Source: Lachnospiraceae bacterium | GTDB taxonomy: Bacteria; Bacillota; Clostridia; Lachnospirales; Lachnospiraceae | Length of the DNA stretch: 64,000 nt | Assembly (NCBI GenBank): GCA_017618195.1 | Contig: JAFZUW010000046.1 | Location: 1 to 64,000 of the forward strand | Direction of reading: 5' to 3' | Part shown: in pieces, positions 26,243 to 33,816 of the stretch | Numbering within the stretch: the first letter of the stretch is position 1 | Layout of the letters: each line of letters opens with the position of its first letter | The notes under the pieces: model-generated | Databases searched by the model: none | Told to the model about the DNA's origin: nothing | What the model saw: only the letters and a program-made list of their open reading frames with translations | Program-made: the position numbers and the translations under genes

Positions 26243-26489
26243 ATTCGCCTCCTACGTTATTCCCTAAGGTATTTATATCAATTTCATCCAATTTTTGCGA
26301 GAACTCTTTCGATAAGTTTTCTAGTTTAATACAAGCTTCCTCAATCTCCCCGGAGATTTCTATCTCTTTGATCACATAATCCGATTGGAAGGCATCAGCA
26401 GCACGGCATTTCCATCCCGCTTTTGCTTTGTTCCACGCTTCAAGTAGCATCTCTTGTATTCGCTTGTTTTGTTCCCACGAATCACTCAT
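26235..26489 (-). CDS. WXG100-like protein (84 aa)
   Basis: Helix-turn-helix hairpin size. The turn reads GWKCRAADAFQSDYV (about 25-39), closely following the WXG100 pattern W-x-G-x-A-A-x-A-F but with Cys in place of Gly. Such proteins are substrates or chaperones of type VII secretion. AGGAGG lies about 7 bases before the ATG. It is first in the five-gene operon ending with the nuclease toxin. No transmembrane or signal sequence, as usual for WXG100 proteins. Confidence 0.7.
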   Translation of the reverse strand: MSDSWEQNKRIQEMLLEAWNKAKAGWKCRAADAFQSDYVIKEIEISGEIEEACIKLENLSKEFSQKLDEIDINTLGNNVGGEYV

Positions 26490-26586
26490 AAACTCCTCCT
26501 AAATACTTCCCTCTTTCAATCCGCTCTTCACTCACAGTTTTGCTAATAGATAGCTTTTCAAACTCAGCTATACATTGCAAACCGTT

Positions 26587-26623
26587 GAGGGCAGTTGTAC
26601 ATCATCCAAAATACGAGGGCAGT
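26587..26623 (-). repeat. Pair of 9-bp direct repeats upstream of the WXG/ATPase operon
   Basis: GAGGGCAGT occurs at 26587-26595 and again at 26615-26623, 28 bases apart (about 100-130 bases upstream of the operon start). The spacing, near three helical turns, would suit an activator site. No convincing sigma-A promoter was found between the repeats and the operon. The rest of 26490-26700 shows nothing else I can name. Confidence 0.35.
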
Positions 26624-26705
26624 GCTCCGTCAATCGTTTTATGCGTTTCAAATGTCTATGAAACCATCACTATAACTCTATCAAAAAACCGTGAAAAAGG
26701 CAAAC

Positions 26706-26732
26706 AAAAAACCGCCGGTAAAACCGACGGTT
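26706..26732 (-). terminator. Intrinsic terminator after rpmF
   Basis: AACCGCCGG (26710-26718) pairs with CCGACGGTT (26724-26732, one G-T pair), with a T run on the minus strand side. It separates rpmF from the WXG/ATPase operon. Confidence 0.8.
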
Positions 26733-26749
26733 TCCAAATTCAATTCGAA

Positions 26750-26935
26750 TTAAGCTTCCTGAGGGATAATCTCTTTCTTGTTGTAGCTTCCGCATGCCTT
26801 GCAAACTCTGTGAGGCATCATCAAAGCACCGCACTTGCTGCACTTTACAAGATTCGGAGCGGTCATCTTCCAGTTCGCTCTTCTGCTGTCTCTTCTTGCT
26901 TTCGAATGTTTATTCTTAGGACAAATAGCACCCAT
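26750..26935 (-). CDS. rpmF: 50S ribosomal protein L32
   Basis: 61 residues beginning MGAICPKNKHSKARRDSRRA. It has the L32 zinc ribbon, CSKCG and CKACG (about residues 31-48), so it is the zinc-binding (C+) paralogue. ATG 26935 is preceded by GGGAGGT about 9 bases upstream; a longer in-frame extension has no family match. In many bacteria rpmF follows yceD (DUF177); here that gene is absent and rpmF has its own consensus promoter. Confidence 0.96.
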   Translation of the reverse strand: MGAICPKNKHSKARRDSRRANWKMTAPNLVKCSKCGALMMPHRVCKACGSYNKKEIIPQEA

Positions 26936-26998
26936 GACTATTACACCTCCCTTTAGTCTATTCGCCAGGACCGAATCGTCCGAAGCGCGCATATTGAA

Positions 26999-27027
26999 AT
27001 TATAGCGACTCGGAGTCTGTTTGTCAA
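26999..27027 (-). promoter_or_regulatory. Perfect consensus promoter of rpmF
   Basis: TTGACA (27022-27027), 17-base spacer, TATAAT (26999-27004) on the minus strand, about 60 bases before the rpmF start. Both hexamers match the sigma-A consensus exactly. Confidence 0.9.
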
Positions 27028-27079
27028 CAGTTTTTTCAGGATTTTTCTCGGCCGCCCGGCGAACCCGTCCCGTCATTTT

Positions 27080-28228
27080 TCATTGTCCGTACGGTATGAG
27101 TTTCCATTCCAGCCGGTGTATTATATTGTCATACTTAATTTCAACCGGATTGTCGTCATCATCATATGCAATAAGGGTTTCCATCTCTCTCGGCGCTCTG
27201 CTCATATAGCCGGGAAGTTGTTCTTTTCCCCGGATTTGAATGATTCTGTTTTTCTCATCATACCGGTATTCTCTGTATACCTCCAGATGATCATCCGTTC
27301 GGAAGTATCCGCGATACATTTTGACCGGAAGACCTTCCGGATTGAATTCTACGCTCCACCGGGCTATTAAGGCGGTCACATTTTCCTGAAATATCTCCGC
27401 TTGTCGCGGCTCGTACTCCGACATCCATTCTTTCATAAATTCGATATTCTGCAGACAATCCAAACGGGGCGGAAACAATCTGTATCTTGTAACCCTGTCG
27501 ATCGGGTCCGTTCTGTCCGGATCGGAATAATCCGTCATTTCCACAAATCTTCCTCCGCAGTAAACCTTTACCTCTCCTCCTCTGATTTCGATTGTGTTAT
27601 CCCCGTCATAGCGGTATTCCTTCTCGCTTTTAAGAACCCACTCCCCGGATTCATCATCCATGGCATAAAGGTCCTCCCCGGAGAGCCGCCCGCCCGAATA
27701 AAACCGCTTCATTAACTCGACAGGTATCTTTGTGCCGTCGGCGTTTTTATACTTCGTAATCTTCTTAATAAATCCGTCATTATCATAAAGGCACTCGTAG
27801 GACTCCCCGTCTTTGTGGTTGACCGTCATACCTCCGATAGAGGTTTTGATCCGTTCCGTATGCTCTTTTTCGACAAACGTTTCCGTTTTGGTCCCGTTTT
27901 TATCATAGGTGTATTTCTCCTCACAGACAAGCTGTTCTTCGCCGTCAAAACACCTTACGAGGATTACACGTCCCTCATTGTCATAATCATACGTTTCCAT
28001 CTCAAGAACGGTTCCGTCCTCTTTAAGATATGTATGCGAAACCGGGATCCACATCCCGTATGAAAACGGTTCCTTTGTCGGTGTCGGAGTCGGCTTATGC
28101 TTATCCTTTTCCTTCCCGGCGGAAAATGTGTGCGCGATCAGGATGCCTTCCGCGATCAATGCGACAACACATACGGACACGATCAGAATGATAAACTGTT
28201 TCTTCTTAAGTCCCGATGCTTTCTTCAT
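27080..28228 (-). CDS. Membrane-anchored YD-repeat-type surface protein B
   Basis: 382 residues with the same plan as the protein at 19773-21077: Lys-rich start, one hydrophobic anchor (FIILIVSVCVVALIAEGILI), a Thr-Pro linker (PTPTPTKEP) and degenerate Tyr-Asp repeats (YDYDNEGRVILV, YTYDKNGTKTE, YRYDEKNRIIQI). Probably extracytoplasmic, function unknown. GGGGAG lies 8 bases before the ATG. The two relatives bracket the WXG/ATPase/toxin operon and rpmF, so duplication or insertion at this place is likely. Confidence 0.75.
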   Translation of the reverse strand: MKKASGLKKKQFIILIVSVCVVALIAEGILIAHTFSAGKEKDKHKPTPTPTKEPFSYGMWIPVSHTYLKEDGTVLEMETYDYDNEGRVILVRCFDGEEQLVCEEKYTYDKNGTKTETFVEKEHTERIKTSIGGMTVNHKDGESYECLYDNDGFIKKITKYKNADGTKIPVELMKRFYSGGRLSGEDLYAMDDESGEWVLKSEKEYRYDGDNTIEIRGGEVKVYCGGRFVEMTDYSDPDRTDPIDRVTRYRLFPPRLDCLQNIEFMKEWMSEYEPRQAEIFQENVTALIARWSVEFNPEGLPVKMYRGYFRTDDHLEVYREYRYDEKNRIIQIRGKEQLPGYMSRAPREMETLIAYDDDDNPVEIKYDNIIHRLEWKLIPYGQ

Positions 28229-28252
28229 TCGCTTCTCCCCGCAGATTTGATA

Positions 28253-28284
28253 AAAGCCCTGCTGTCATACGGCAACAGGGCTTT
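28253..28284 (-). terminator. Intrinsic terminator of pta-ackA (bidirectional shape)
   Basis: AAAGCCCTG (28253-28261) pairs with CAGGGCTTT (28276-28284); T residues flank both sides. It sits 18 bases beyond the ackA stop codon. Confidence 0.8.
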
Positions 28285-28301
28285 TTCTTTCAGTACGGTT
28301 T

Positions 28302-29492
28302 TTACTTGCAGAGCGCTACCGTCTCACGGCAGATTGCAAGCTCCTCGTTGGTCGGGATAACAAGAACCTTAACCTTAGAATCGGGAGTCGAAATGATGAC
28401 TTCCTCACCGCGGATCGCGTTCTTCTCATCGTCGATCTGAACACCGAGAAATCCGAAGTGCTCGCAGATAGCCTTACGAACCTTCTTGTCGTTCTCGCCT
28501 ACGCCTGCGGTAAATGCGATCGCGTCAACGCCGTTCATCGCGGCAGCGTAAGCGCCTACGTACTTGGCAACGCGGTATACGAAGCCGTCGATTGCGTTCT
28601 TCGCAAGTTCATTGCCTTCGGTAGCGGCAGCGTCAAGGTCACGGAAATCGGACGAAACGCCGGACATACCGAATACGCCGGACTTCTTGTTGAGCACGTT
28701 CATAATGCCGGCAAGATCAAGTTTTTCCTTGCCTGCGATAAATTCCATGATAGCCGGATCGATATCACCGGAACGGGTGCCCATGATCAGACCTTCAAGA
28801 GGGGTAAGACCCATGGATGTATCTACGGATTTGCCGTCCTTAACGGCACTGATGGAAGCTCCGTTGCCGAGGTGGCATACGATAACCTTCGAGTTGTTCG
28901 GATCAAGCTTTGCGATGTCAATCGCGCGCTTAGATACGTAGCTGTGGCTTGTTCCGTGGAAGCCGTAACGGCGAACCTTGTACTTCTCATAGTACTCGTA
29001 AGGGATACCGTAGAGGTAAGCTTCCTTCGGCATCGTCTGATGGAACGCGGTATCGAATACGGCAACCTCCGGTACGCCGGGCATAAGCTTTCTGCAGGCG
29101 TTGATACCGATCAGGTTTGCGGGGTTGTGAAGAGGAGCCAGGTCGCTGCACTCTTCGATGCCCTTGATAACATTCTCGTCAATGATAACGGAAGTCGTGA
29201 ACTTCTCGCCGCCGTGTACGACACGATGACCTACGGCACCGATTTCGGAGAGATCCTTGATCACGCCGTACTCGGGATTCGTAAGAGCAGCCAGCACGTT
29301 CTGGATCGCTACTTCGTGATTCGGAAGCGGATCCTCGAGAACTACCTTCTCGCCGCCGGCAGGGGTGTGCTTCAGACGTCCGTCAATACCGATACGCTCG
29401 CAAAGACCTACGGCCAGAGCCTGCTCGGTCTCGGAATCGATCAGCTGATACTTCAAAGAACTGCTTCCGCAGTTGATAACCAAAACTTTCAT
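28302..29492 (-). CDS. ackA: Acetate kinase
   Basis: Transfers phosphate from acetyl phosphate to ADP, giving acetate and ATP, the energy-yielding end of acetate fermentation. 396 residues from ATG 29492, supported by GGAGG 6-7 bases upstream; a longer frame reaches into the pta-ackA gap. It begins with the family signature [41 protein letters not shown] and HLGNGAS (catalytic and phosphate-binding segments) are present, and the C-terminus has FTAGVGEND. Cotranscribed with pta immediately upstream. Confidence 0.97.
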   Translation of the reverse strand: MKVLVINCGSSSLKYQLIDSETEQALAVGLCERIGIDGRLKHTPAGGEKVVLEDPLPNHEVAIQNVLAALTNPEYGVIKDLSEIGAVGHRVVHGGEKFTTSVIIDENVIKGIEECSDLAPLHNPANLIGINACRKLMPGVPEVAVFDTAFHQTMPKEAYLYGIPYEYYEKYKVRRYGFHGTSHSYVSKRAIDIAKLDPNNSKVIVCHLGNGASISAVKDGKSVDTSMGLTPLEGLIMGTRSGDIDPAIMEFIAGKEKLDLAGIMNVLNKKSGVFGMSGVSSDFRDLDAAATEGNELAKNAIDGFVYRVAKYVGAYAAAMNGVDAIAFTAGVGENDKKVRKAICEHFGFLGVQIDDEKNAIRGEEVIISTPDSKVKVLVIPTNEELAICRETVALCK

Positions 29493-29552
29493 ATTTGCCT
29501 CCGTATAGTAATCGGCGGGCGGCACATGGTCGCCCGCCGGAAATGTCATGAA

Positions 29553-30548
29553 TTACTTGCCGATTGCCTGTACAGCGGTGATTGCAACAACGCCCACGAT
29601 ATCCTCAGCGATGCAGCCGCGGGAAAGGTCATTGATCGGAGCAGCGATACCCTGGGTAATAGGGCCGTAAGCCTCAGCCTTTGCAAGTCTCTGAACGAGC
29701 TTGTAGCCGATGTTGCCGGCATCAAGGTCGGGGAATACAAGAACGTTAGCCTGTCCGGCTACGTTGCTGCCGGGAGCCTTGGAAGCGCCTACGGAAGGAA
29801 CCATAGCGGCATCTGCCTGAAGCTCGCCGTCAAGAAGGATGTCGGGGCGAAGCTCCTTGGCGATTGCGGTAGCAGCAAGAACCTTGTCAACGTCGGCATG
29901 CTTTGCGCTGCCCTTCGTGGAATGGCTGAGCATGGCGACCTTAGCCTGCTTCTCTACCAGAAGCTCAAACGACTCTGCGGAGCTGATTGCGATAGCCGCA
30001 AGCTTCTCCGGGTCGGGATTCTGCTCAAGACCGGAATCTGCGAACAGGAAGGTGCCGTCCGCACCGTACTCGCAGTTCGGAACGATCATCATGAAGAATG
30101 CGGACACAAGCTTAGTGCCGGGCTTCGTCTTGATGATCTGAAGGGACGGACGAAGGGTGTTGGCGGTTGAATGGCATGCGCCGGATACAACGCCGTCTGC
30201 TGCGCCCATCTTAACCATCATGCACGCATAGTACATGTAGTCGGTGGTAAGAAGCTTCTTTGCTTCCTCGGGAGTCATTCCCTTTGCCTGACGAAGCTCA
30301 ACAAGCTTGTCAATGTATGCCTGAAGCTCGGGAGCGGTATGAGGATCGATCACCGTAGCACCGGCAACATCAAGACCCTTGCTGTTCTCAGCGCACTCCT
30401 CGGGAGTACCGAGTACGATAATGTTCGCGATTCCTTCCTTCAGGATGATTTCAACTGCTTCCCATGTTCTTCTGTCCATGGACTCGGGCAGAACGATCGT
30501 CTTCTTGTCCTGCTTCGCTCTTTCTTTGATTCTGTCAATAAATCCCAT
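29553..30548 (-). CDS. pta: Phosphate acetyltransferase
   Basis: Converts acetyl-CoA and phosphate to acetyl phosphate and CoA, feeding ackA. 331 residues, the short Pta form without the N-terminal DRTGG/P-loop regulatory part. Conserved segments include MVKMGAADGVVSGACHSTANTLRP, the SFFM-type strand (VSAFFMMIVPN) and ANVLVFPDLDAGNIGYKLVQRL near the C-terminus. AAAGGAG lies 9 bases before the ATG and a good promoter lies at 30611-30639. Spacing to ackA is 60 bases. Confidence 0.97.
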   Translation of the reverse strand: MGFIDRIKERAKQDKKTIVLPESMDRRTWEAVEIILKEGIANIIVLGTPEECAENSKGLDVAGATVIDPHTAPELQAYIDKLVELRQAKGMTPEEAKKLLTTDYMYYACMMVKMGAADGVVSGACHSTANTLRPSLQIIKTKPGTKLVSAFFMMIVPNCEYGADGTFLFADSGLEQNPDPEKLAAIAISSAESFELLVEKQAKVAMLSHSTKGSAKHADVDKVLAATAIAKELRPDILLDGELQADAAMVPSVGASKAPGSNVAGQANVLVFPDLDAGNIGYKLVQRLAKAEAYGPITQGIAAPINDLSRGCIAEDIVGVVAITAVQAIGK

Positions 30549-30610
30549 GATTCATGACTCCTTTCGTATCATTTATTGCCGATTTCTCGCGCATATATTT
30601 CCAAATCTAT

Positions 30611-30639
30611 AATATAACACTTATACGCGTTTCATACAA
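30611..30639 (-). promoter_or_regulatory. Sigma-A-type promoter of pta-ackA
   Basis: TTGTAT (30634-30639), 17-base spacer, TATATT (30611-30616) on the minus strand, about 63 bases before pta. Confidence 0.7.
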
Positions 30640-30660
30640 GAGATTTCTGTTCGGAAACCG

Positions 30661-30950
30661 TCAAAACAGGAGAAATGCCCCGCCTCCCGCAAGCAGTGTG
30701 CCGATCGGGATTGTCCTGTCCGGCCGGAACAGGCGTCGGTGTGTCAGACGAAATGGGGCCGGCGTGGGGACCGGTGACGGAACCTTCGTCACATCGGGCG
30801 CAACGAAAGAATCAAAGAAGCCGGTGTTACTTCTGCAACACCGGCTTTCCGATCAATCAGTCAATTGTCTGCGGCGGAATAAACAATCCCGAGGATTGCC
30901 GCTATTCCGATCGCAATTAAAATCCTGACTTTGTCTTCTTCATCTGATCT
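30661..30950 (-). pseudogene. Possible decayed anchor-linker surface protein gene
   Basis: The roughly 300-base gap between pta and mscL contains no intact ORF. On the minus strand two open pieces read like the local surface-protein family. The first is a hydrophobic anchor (KVRILIAIGIAAILGIVYSAADN, given in part: RILIAIGIAAILGIVYS), ending in TGA near 30870. After a hairpin comes VPSPVPTPAPF, followed by a short hydrophobic end and a TGA at 30661-30663. No start codon or ribosome site supports translation. A frameshifted, shortened relic is the simplest reading; confidence is low. Confidence 0.3.
30818..30847 (-). terminator. Hairpin, probable terminator after mscL
   Basis: AAGCCGGTGTT and AACACCGGCTT form a perfect 11-bp stem around an 8-base loop in the mscL-pta gap. 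The T tail is weak on either strand, so termination is probable but not certain. Confidence 0.5.
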
Positions 30951-30958
30951 GTGATTAA

Positions 30959-31438
30959 TTATTCCTTAGGGAGTTCGGACGTGCAGTGCGGGCAGCGTGT
31001 AGCCTCAATGCTGATCTCGCTCTTACAGAACGGGCACACCTTGGTGGTAGGAGCTGCGGGAGCCTCTTCCTTCTTGGTAAGACTCTGTGCCTTGTTGAAT
31101 GCCTTTACAACGAAGAACAGGCAGAGTGCCACGAGCAGGAAACTGATAATGGCGGTAACAAATGCGCCGTAGCCAAGACAGATATAACCTGCGCCCTGGT
31201 AGTTCTCAAGAGTTCTGACAGCCTTGTCAAAACCGTCCGGAATCGTCTCGGGCTCTTTCAAAATAACAAATGCGTCGGTGAAATTCGCCTTGCCGCCGGT
31301 CAGAACGCCGATTACGGGCATCAGAACGTTGTTAACGAGTGCGGTGATGATCGCGCTGAACGAAGCGCCGATGATCATACCTACGGCAAGATCGATCATG
31401 TTGCCGCGCATAATGAACTTCTTGAATTCTTTGAACAT
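30959..31438 (-). CDS. mscL: Large-conductance mechanosensitive channel MscL with C-terminal zinc ribbon
   Basis: 159 residues. The N-terminal helix FKEFKKFIMRGNMIDLAVGMIIGASFSAII is the MscL gate. A second transmembrane helix (FVTAIISFLLVALCLFFVV) precedes the cytosolic bundle. The C-terminus departs from standard MscL by ending in a zinc ribbon, CPFCKSEISIEATRCPHC (about 137-154). The channel opens under membrane tension to release solutes during osmotic downshock. The ribbon may aid assembly or sense metal or redox state; that is inference. AAAGGAG lies 9 bases before the ATG. Confidence 0.92.
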   Translation of the reverse strand: MFKEFKKFIMRGNMIDLAVGMIIGASFSAIITALVNNVLMPVIGVLTGGKANFTDAFVILKEPETIPDGFDKAVRTLENYQGAGYICLGYGAFVTAIISFLLVALCLFFVVKAFNKAQSLTKKEEAPAAPTTKVCPFCKSEISIEATRCPHCTSELPKE

Positions 31439-31505
31439 AAAACACTTCTCCTTTCGATATTGGTCCCCGTCCGGAACAGTCTCCGGAGCCGGTTCCGAAA
31501 TAAAC

Positions 31506-31985
31506 TCAGGATCTGGCGAGTCCGGTCAGTCCGGTGCGGACCAGTTCCAAAATCTGAAATGAAGAGAAGTCGTTGATAAAGCTGTCGACCTTCGCGGGTT
31601 CTCCGGTAAGGCGGAGCATCATTGTCTCGGGAGAGACATCCACCACCTTGGCGTCGGTGCGTTCCGCAATGGCGAGCGCTTCCTTGCGCTTCTCCGAATC
31701 AGCGGTGTTCACTTTCAGAAGAAGCAATTCGCAGCAGACCGAGCTGTCCGGAACAAGTTCTCTGACGGAGATGACGTCCTCCAGTTTCAGCAATTGTTTC
31801 ACAATCTGGCTGAGCGTTTCCTCTTCCCCGCTTGCAACGACCGTCATGCGGCTGATGCTCGCATCTTCCGTTTCCCCTACGGAAAGACTTTCGATATTGT
31901 ATCCGCGGCGCGAGAAAAGTCCCGAAGTACGTGCCAGAACGCCGGCCGTATTCTCCACCAGAATCGAGAGAACGATCTTCCTCAT
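31506..31985 (-). CDS. ilvN: Acetolactate synthase small (regulatory) subunit
   Basis: 159 residues beginning MRKIVLSILVENTAGVLARTSGLFSRRGYNIESLSVG, the N-terminal ACT domain that binds valine and controls the catalytic subunit. The C-terminal half (ELLLLKVNTADSEKRKEAL) is the second ACT-like domain. The start at 31985 is set by GGAGG 5 bases upstream; an in-frame ATG further up lacks a site. No catalytic ilvB gene is nearby, so the subunit is encoded apart from its partner. Confidence 0.93.
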   Translation of the reverse strand: MRKIVLSILVENTAGVLARTSGLFSRRGYNIESLSVGETEDASISRMTVVASGEEETLSQIVKQLLKLEDVISVRELVPDSSVCCELLLLKVNTADSEKRKEALAIAERTDAKVVDVSPETMMLRLTGEPAKVDSFINDFSSFQILELVRTGLTGLARS

Positions 31986-32065
31986 CAAAGCCTCCAAAAG
32001 TAAACTAATCCACCCATAATTGTACACACGACGACTGGGTATGTCAAGGCAAAAGCCCTTGTTTT

Positions 32066-33025
32066 TCAAGTGTTTTCAAAGTATTTCGCATTGTTCGTGA
32101 GCTTCTTTACAAGCGCCTTCGGAAGGACGCGGTAATGCTTCCCGAGCAGGAACCCCGCATACTTTGCCGCACACTGGAATACGAACTCCGCCATCGCGAA
32201 ATACGCATGCTCCTTACGCAGTTCCCCGAGCATGTATTTCACATATTTCATGCCCTCTTTCTCAGAGGACAGCTTCCTGAACAGTTCCGCGTGATCCGCC
32301 TGGTTCACGCCGCTGTCGAAATTCCTCCGGAACGTCCCGACGAGGGAAAATGCGTGTCCGTGCTCCACGACCGCGGCTGCTTCGTAAAACACCGCGTAGC
32401 CGTGTTCGAGCGCCTTGCCGGCAAAAAGCATGTCTTCGCCGAACAGCACCGGCTCCTCAAACCCGTCGAGGCAGAAGAAACGGTTCCGGTGATACAGACA
32501 GCATACGTCCGAGCAGAATATCGCTTTGATCCCGAGCGTTCCGAACTTCTGCGACGTTTTCCGGAGACTGGAGGAAGGATAGTTGAAGTTCTGCGTGTAT
32601 CGTACGATCTTACCGGCACTCTGCGGCGCAACCTGGCGCGCATAAACGGCAATTGTGTCATTGTCCCGCTCCATTGCATCGATCATGGTCCTGAAAAGGT
32701 TGGCATCCGCCGGTACCGCATCGGCGGTAATGCAAAGGACATACGGTGCATGACACGCGGCAATGCCCCGGTTTCTTGTTCCGCCGTGATCGAATTCCGC
32801 CTTTGTAAGCGAAGTTACGGCAATCTCCGTCTGCTCCGCATGCATCTTTACGCGGATGGCATTGATCCGGGATATCAGCTTATCCTCTTCACCTTCCGCA
32901 CCCGAAAGCGTCAGCATGACCTGAACCTTCCCGGGCTGCTCGCTCTGGCTGAATATCATCCTGATCAGTTTATAAAATCTCCGATCCGGCCGGTACACCG
33001 GAATCACTACATCCAAACGTCCCAT
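32066..33025 (-). CDS. Family 2 glycosyltransferase (rhamnosyltransferase-like)
   Basis: 319 residues from ATG 33025, which follows GGGAG by 7 bases. A GT-A fold is suggested by LDVVIPVYRPDRRF at the start, the acceptor-side EFDHGGTRNRGIA and the metal/donor motif ITADAVPAD (DxD-like). The order resembles RfbF/WsaF-type rhamnosyl- or glucosyltransferases of cell-surface polysaccharides. The C-terminal LFGEDMLFAGKALEHGY supplies the probable catalytic acid. No other polysaccharide genes are adjacent, so donor and acceptor are unknown. Confidence 0.82.
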   Translation of the reverse strand: MGRLDVVIPVYRPDRRFYKLIRMIFSQSEQPGKVQVMLTLSGAEGEEDKLISRINAIRVKMHAEQTEIAVTSLTKAEFDHGGTRNRGIAACHAPYVLCITADAVPADANLFRTMIDAMERDNDTIAVYARQVAPQSAGKIVRYTQNFNYPSSSLRKTSQKFGTLGIKAIFCSDVCCLYHRNRFFCLDGFEEPVLFGEDMLFAGKALEHGYAVFYEAAAVVEHGHAFSLVGTFRRNFDSGVNQADHAELFRKLSSEKEGMKYVKYMLGELRKEHAYFAMAEFVFQCAAKYAGFLLGKHYRVLPKALVKKLTNNAKYFENT

Positions 33026-33071
33026 CCTGTTCTCCCGTCCCGGCGGCGCCGGGCTTCTCTGCAAAAGAAAA

Positions 33072-33093
33072 GGCACATGCCGGAACATGTGCC
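33072..33093 (-). terminator. Intrinsic terminator after the DUF6465 gene
   Basis: GGCACATG (33072-33079) pairs with CATGTGCC (33086-33093), followed on the minus strand by TTTTCTTTTG. It lies 28 bases beyond the stop codon at 33121. Confidence 0.75.
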
Positions 33094-33120
33094 CTTTGAA
33101 TCAATGATCCGTATCGTTGA

Positions 33121-33597
33121 TTACAGCTCAACCTTACCGGTTACATCGCCGTTTACAACATAGTAAGCAGCGTTGTCCTCAGGCTTAACATAAAGGGTGA
33201 TTTCCTTGATTGCTGCCTTGTTGTCAGCGGCATATGCCTTCTTAGCGGCAGCTACGATATCCTCGGTGTTGATCTCCTTGCCTGCGAACTGAAGGAATAC
33301 AACGGCATCCTTCTTTGCAACAGCCTTCTTAGCGGGCTCGATTGCCTTCTCAACAGCCTTCTTAGCGGGCTCGATTGCCTTCTCAACAGCCTTCTTAGCG
33401 GGCTCAACCTTCTTGGTAACAGCCTTCTTAACAGGCTCAGCCTTCTTTGCAACTTCCTCGGTCTTCTCGGCAACGACCTTCTTAACGGTCTCTGCCTTCT
33501 TTGCAACAGCCTTCTTAGCAGGCTCAACCTTCTTTGCAACCTCTGCAGCCTTCTCGGTTACAACAGCCTTAACTTCTTCTACTTTCTTGGTAGCCAT
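33121..33597 (-). CDS. DUF6465-type protein with Lys/Ala-rich repeats
   Basis: 158 residues. The first 95 consist of repeats of about 11 residues rich in Lys, Ala, Glu and Val (VEPAKKAV, AIEPAKKAVEK). The last 60 form a small folded domain, VVFLQFAGKEINTEDIVAAAKKAYA ... ITLYVKPEDNAAYYVVNG, which I associate with DUF6465 of Lachnospiraceae. The repeats resemble H1-like DNA-binding tails, but charge alternates, so long amphipathic helices are equally possible. GGAGGAG lies 8 bases before the ATG. Confidence 0.75.
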   Translation of the reverse strand: MATKKVEEVKAVVTEKAAEVAKKVEPAKKAVAKKAETVKKVVAEKTEEVAKKAEPVKKAVTKKVEPAKKAVEKAIEPAKKAVEKAIEPAKKAVAKKDAVVFLQFAGKEINTEDIVAAAKKAYAADNKAAIKEITLYVKPEDNAAYYVVNGDVTGKVEL

Positions 33598-33670
33598 ATC
33601 AGTTACTCCTCCATATAAAATGTTTTTAATCGATCGGCACGCGCCGTCACATTCTTATGCTACAAGAGTA

Positions 33671-33699
33671 ATGATAACCAAAAAAGTAAGCAAATACAA
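33671..33699 (-). promoter_or_regulatory. Probable promoter of the DUF6465 gene
   Basis: TTGTAT (33694-33699), 17-base spacer, TATCAT (33671-33676) on the minus strand, leaving a leader of about 65 bases. Confidence 0.45.
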
Positions 33700-33816
33700 G
33701 GCTTTCCGCACATTTTCTACCTTTTGCCGAAGAACGGGCGGACCGCACTTTCTTTCTTCGCTAACTTATCCAAAAAGCGCACGGTTTTTCATCCGTTTTT
33801 AGACTATTTGTCCATA

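Noticed and set aside
21097..26489. Prophage or conjugative element
   Set aside because: No integrase, relaxase, capsid or replication gene lies in or beside this operon. The FtsK-like protein has the lobe pattern of type VII ATPases rather than of conjugative coupling proteins.
30675..30920. Overlapping plus-strand ORFs in the pta-mscL gap
   Set aside because: They read across a stable hairpin and lack ribosome sites; the opposite strand gives more protein-like sequence.
30869..30950. Possible 25-35-residue membrane peptide after mscL
   Set aside because: The frame is open and hydrophobic, but the only start would be ATT; kept only as part of the gene relic.
33121..33597. Call as a bacterial histone H1 homologue
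   Set aside because: The Lys-rich part alternates with Glu and is attached to a DUF6465-like domain, so composition alone does not justify the name.
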